DNA of 5,621 nt, taken from positions 1 to 5,621 of the forward strand of contig JACQTN010000018.1 in assembly GCA_016210785.1 (NCBI GenBank), given 5' to 3'. The notes under the pieces are model-generated. The model did no database searches. It saw only the letters and a program-made list of their open reading frames with translations, and was not told the DNA's origin. How positions within the stretch are numbered: position 1 is the first letter of the stretch; each line of letters opens with the position of its first letter. Positions 4,820 through 5,621 of the stretch are shown piece after piece. The stretch comes from Armatimonadota bacterium. GTDB lineage: Bacteria > Sysuimicrobiota > Sysuimicrobiia > Sysuimicrobiales > JACQTN01. The position numbers were made by a program, and so were the translations under genes.

Positions 4820-5621
4820 ATGAGAACGAGAACCTGGAAGGTTGGCCTGGCGGTGCTGGTCGCGGCTGTCCTGGCGGCCGGCCTGGGTAGCGCCGCGGCG
4901 CAGACGCAGCGGGGTCCCATCCGCGTGACGGTAGCCCTGAACGGCGAGCCCCTGACCCTGGACGGCCACGAGATGATCGGCCTCGACCGGGAGGTCTTCC
5001 CGCACCTCTACGACAAGCTGGTGGAGTTCGACGATCGGCTGCGGATCGTGCCGCAGCTCGCCACCTCCTGGACCTTCACCCCCGACGGCAAGGAGTACAC
5101 CTTCAAGCTGCGCCAGGGCGTGAAGTTCCACGACGGCACCCCGGTCACGTCCGACGGCGTCAAGCGCGCCTTCGAGCGCCTGCTCAACCCGGACAACCGG
5201 CTGCCGCGGCGCGCCGTCTTCGACATGATCGCGCGCGTCGAGGCCATCGACCTGTACACGGTCAAGTTCGTGCTCAGAGAGCCCTTCGGCGCCTTCCTGG
5301 CCACCCTGGCCAACCCCTCTGGCTCCATCGTCAACCCCTACGTCGCCGAGCGCCTGGGCCGCGACCGCTTCAAGGCCACGCCGTCGGGTAGCGGGCCCTA
5401 CCGGTTCGTGGAGTGGACGGCGGGCAGCCGCATCATCGTCCGCAAGAACCCCAACCACTGGGTGGCGGCGACCTCTAACATCGACGAGATCATCTTCCGG
5501 TTCATCCCGGAGGACAACGCGCGTGCCATCGGCCTGGAGACCGGCGAGGTGGACGTGGTGTTGGTGCTGCCGCCCGCCGAGGCGGTGCGCCTGCGGAGCA
5601 ACAACAAGATCCAGGTCATCA
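4820..5621 (+). CDS. Family 5 extracellular solute-binding protein (DppA/OppA-like), 3' end outside window
   Basis: The frame is open from ATG 4820 to the end of the window (267 codons); full-length family members have about 500-550 residues, so roughly half is present. The N terminus is a Sec signal peptide: MRTRTWK, a hydrophobic core (8-22), then GSAAAQ with likely cleavage after Ala27. No lipobox Cys is present, so the product should be free in the periplasm. Family 5 motifs: TLDGHEMIGLDREVFPHLYD (46-65), LRQGVKFHDGTPVTSDGVKR (97-116), the core signature, and SGSGPYRFVEW (189-199). It would capture the solute and deliver it to the two permeases encoded upstream. The ribosome-binding site GAGGGGAG (4802-4809) lies 10 bases before the ATG. 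The gene is separated from the permeases by a repeat element and an aminotransferase remnant, and follows them, whereas in most such operons the binding-protein gene comes first. Confidence 0.93.
   Translation, partial: MRTRTWKVGLAVLVAAVLAAGLGSAAAQTQRGPIRVTVALNGEPLTLDGHEMIGLDREVFPHLYDKLVEFDDRLRIVPQLATSWTFTPDGKEYTFKLRQGVKFHDGTPVTSDGVKRAFERLLNPDNRLPRRAVFDMIARVEAIDLYTVKFVLREPFGAFLATLANPSGSIVNPYVAERLGRDRFKATPSGSGPYRFVEWTAGSRIIVRKNPNHWVAATSNIDEIIFRFIPEDNARAIGLETGEVDVVLVLPPAEAVRLRSNNKIQVI

Noticed and set aside
4675..4890. Plus-strand frame of 71 codons as an independent small gene
   Set aside because: Its start lies in the repeat element, its first third is an aminotransferase tail, and its end is the wrong frame of the binding-protein signal peptide.

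Overview
This is a GC-rich window with every credible gene on the + strand. It reads as an accessory metabolic/uptake region of an environmental, probably uncultured bacterium. The solute-binding protein at the right end has a Sec signal peptide but no lipobox cysteine, which fits a diderm cell with a periplasm better than a Gram-positive. Taxonomy cannot be fixed from this window; a GC-rich soil or groundwater lineage is only a guess.

Layout. Positions 1-380 are the 3' end of a class I SAM-dependent methyltransferase gene, followed by a possible terminator (388-418). Next is a near-perfect 58-bp tandem duplication (446-561) that carries the ribosome-binding site of the following gene. That gene (566-1267) encodes an isochorismatase-family cysteine hydrolase with an intact Asp-Lys-Cys triad. 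Positions 1268-1592 hold no convincing gene but are packed with strong dyad symmetries (perfect stems of 9, 9 and 12 bp, and several competing helices). They end just before a PLP-dependent DegT/DnrJ/EryC1/StrS-family aminotransferase gene (1593-2762). Then come the two inner-membrane permease genes of a peptide/nickel-type ABC transporter (2820-3740 and 3740-4579, overlapping by one base). The 240 bp after the permeases hold a palindromic interspersed-repeat element (4587-4680) and, directly after it, a fragment that looks like the C-terminal tail of a second DegT-family aminotransferase (4690-4773). The window ends inside a family 5 solute-binding protein gene (4820-5621, incomplete).

How the genes may work together. 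The permeases and binding protein should form one importer for a peptide-like or other small polar solute; its ATPases are not in the window. The aminotransferase and the amidase-like hydrolase next door could process the imported compound, but no substrate can be named from sequence.

The most notable points are the aminotransferase tail stranded beside a repeat element, which points to a past rearrangement of this operon; the 58-bp tandem duplication of a translation start region; and the densely structured stretch upstream of the aminotransferase, which could be an undescribed regulatory RNA. No clearly new multi-gene system can be demonstrated here.
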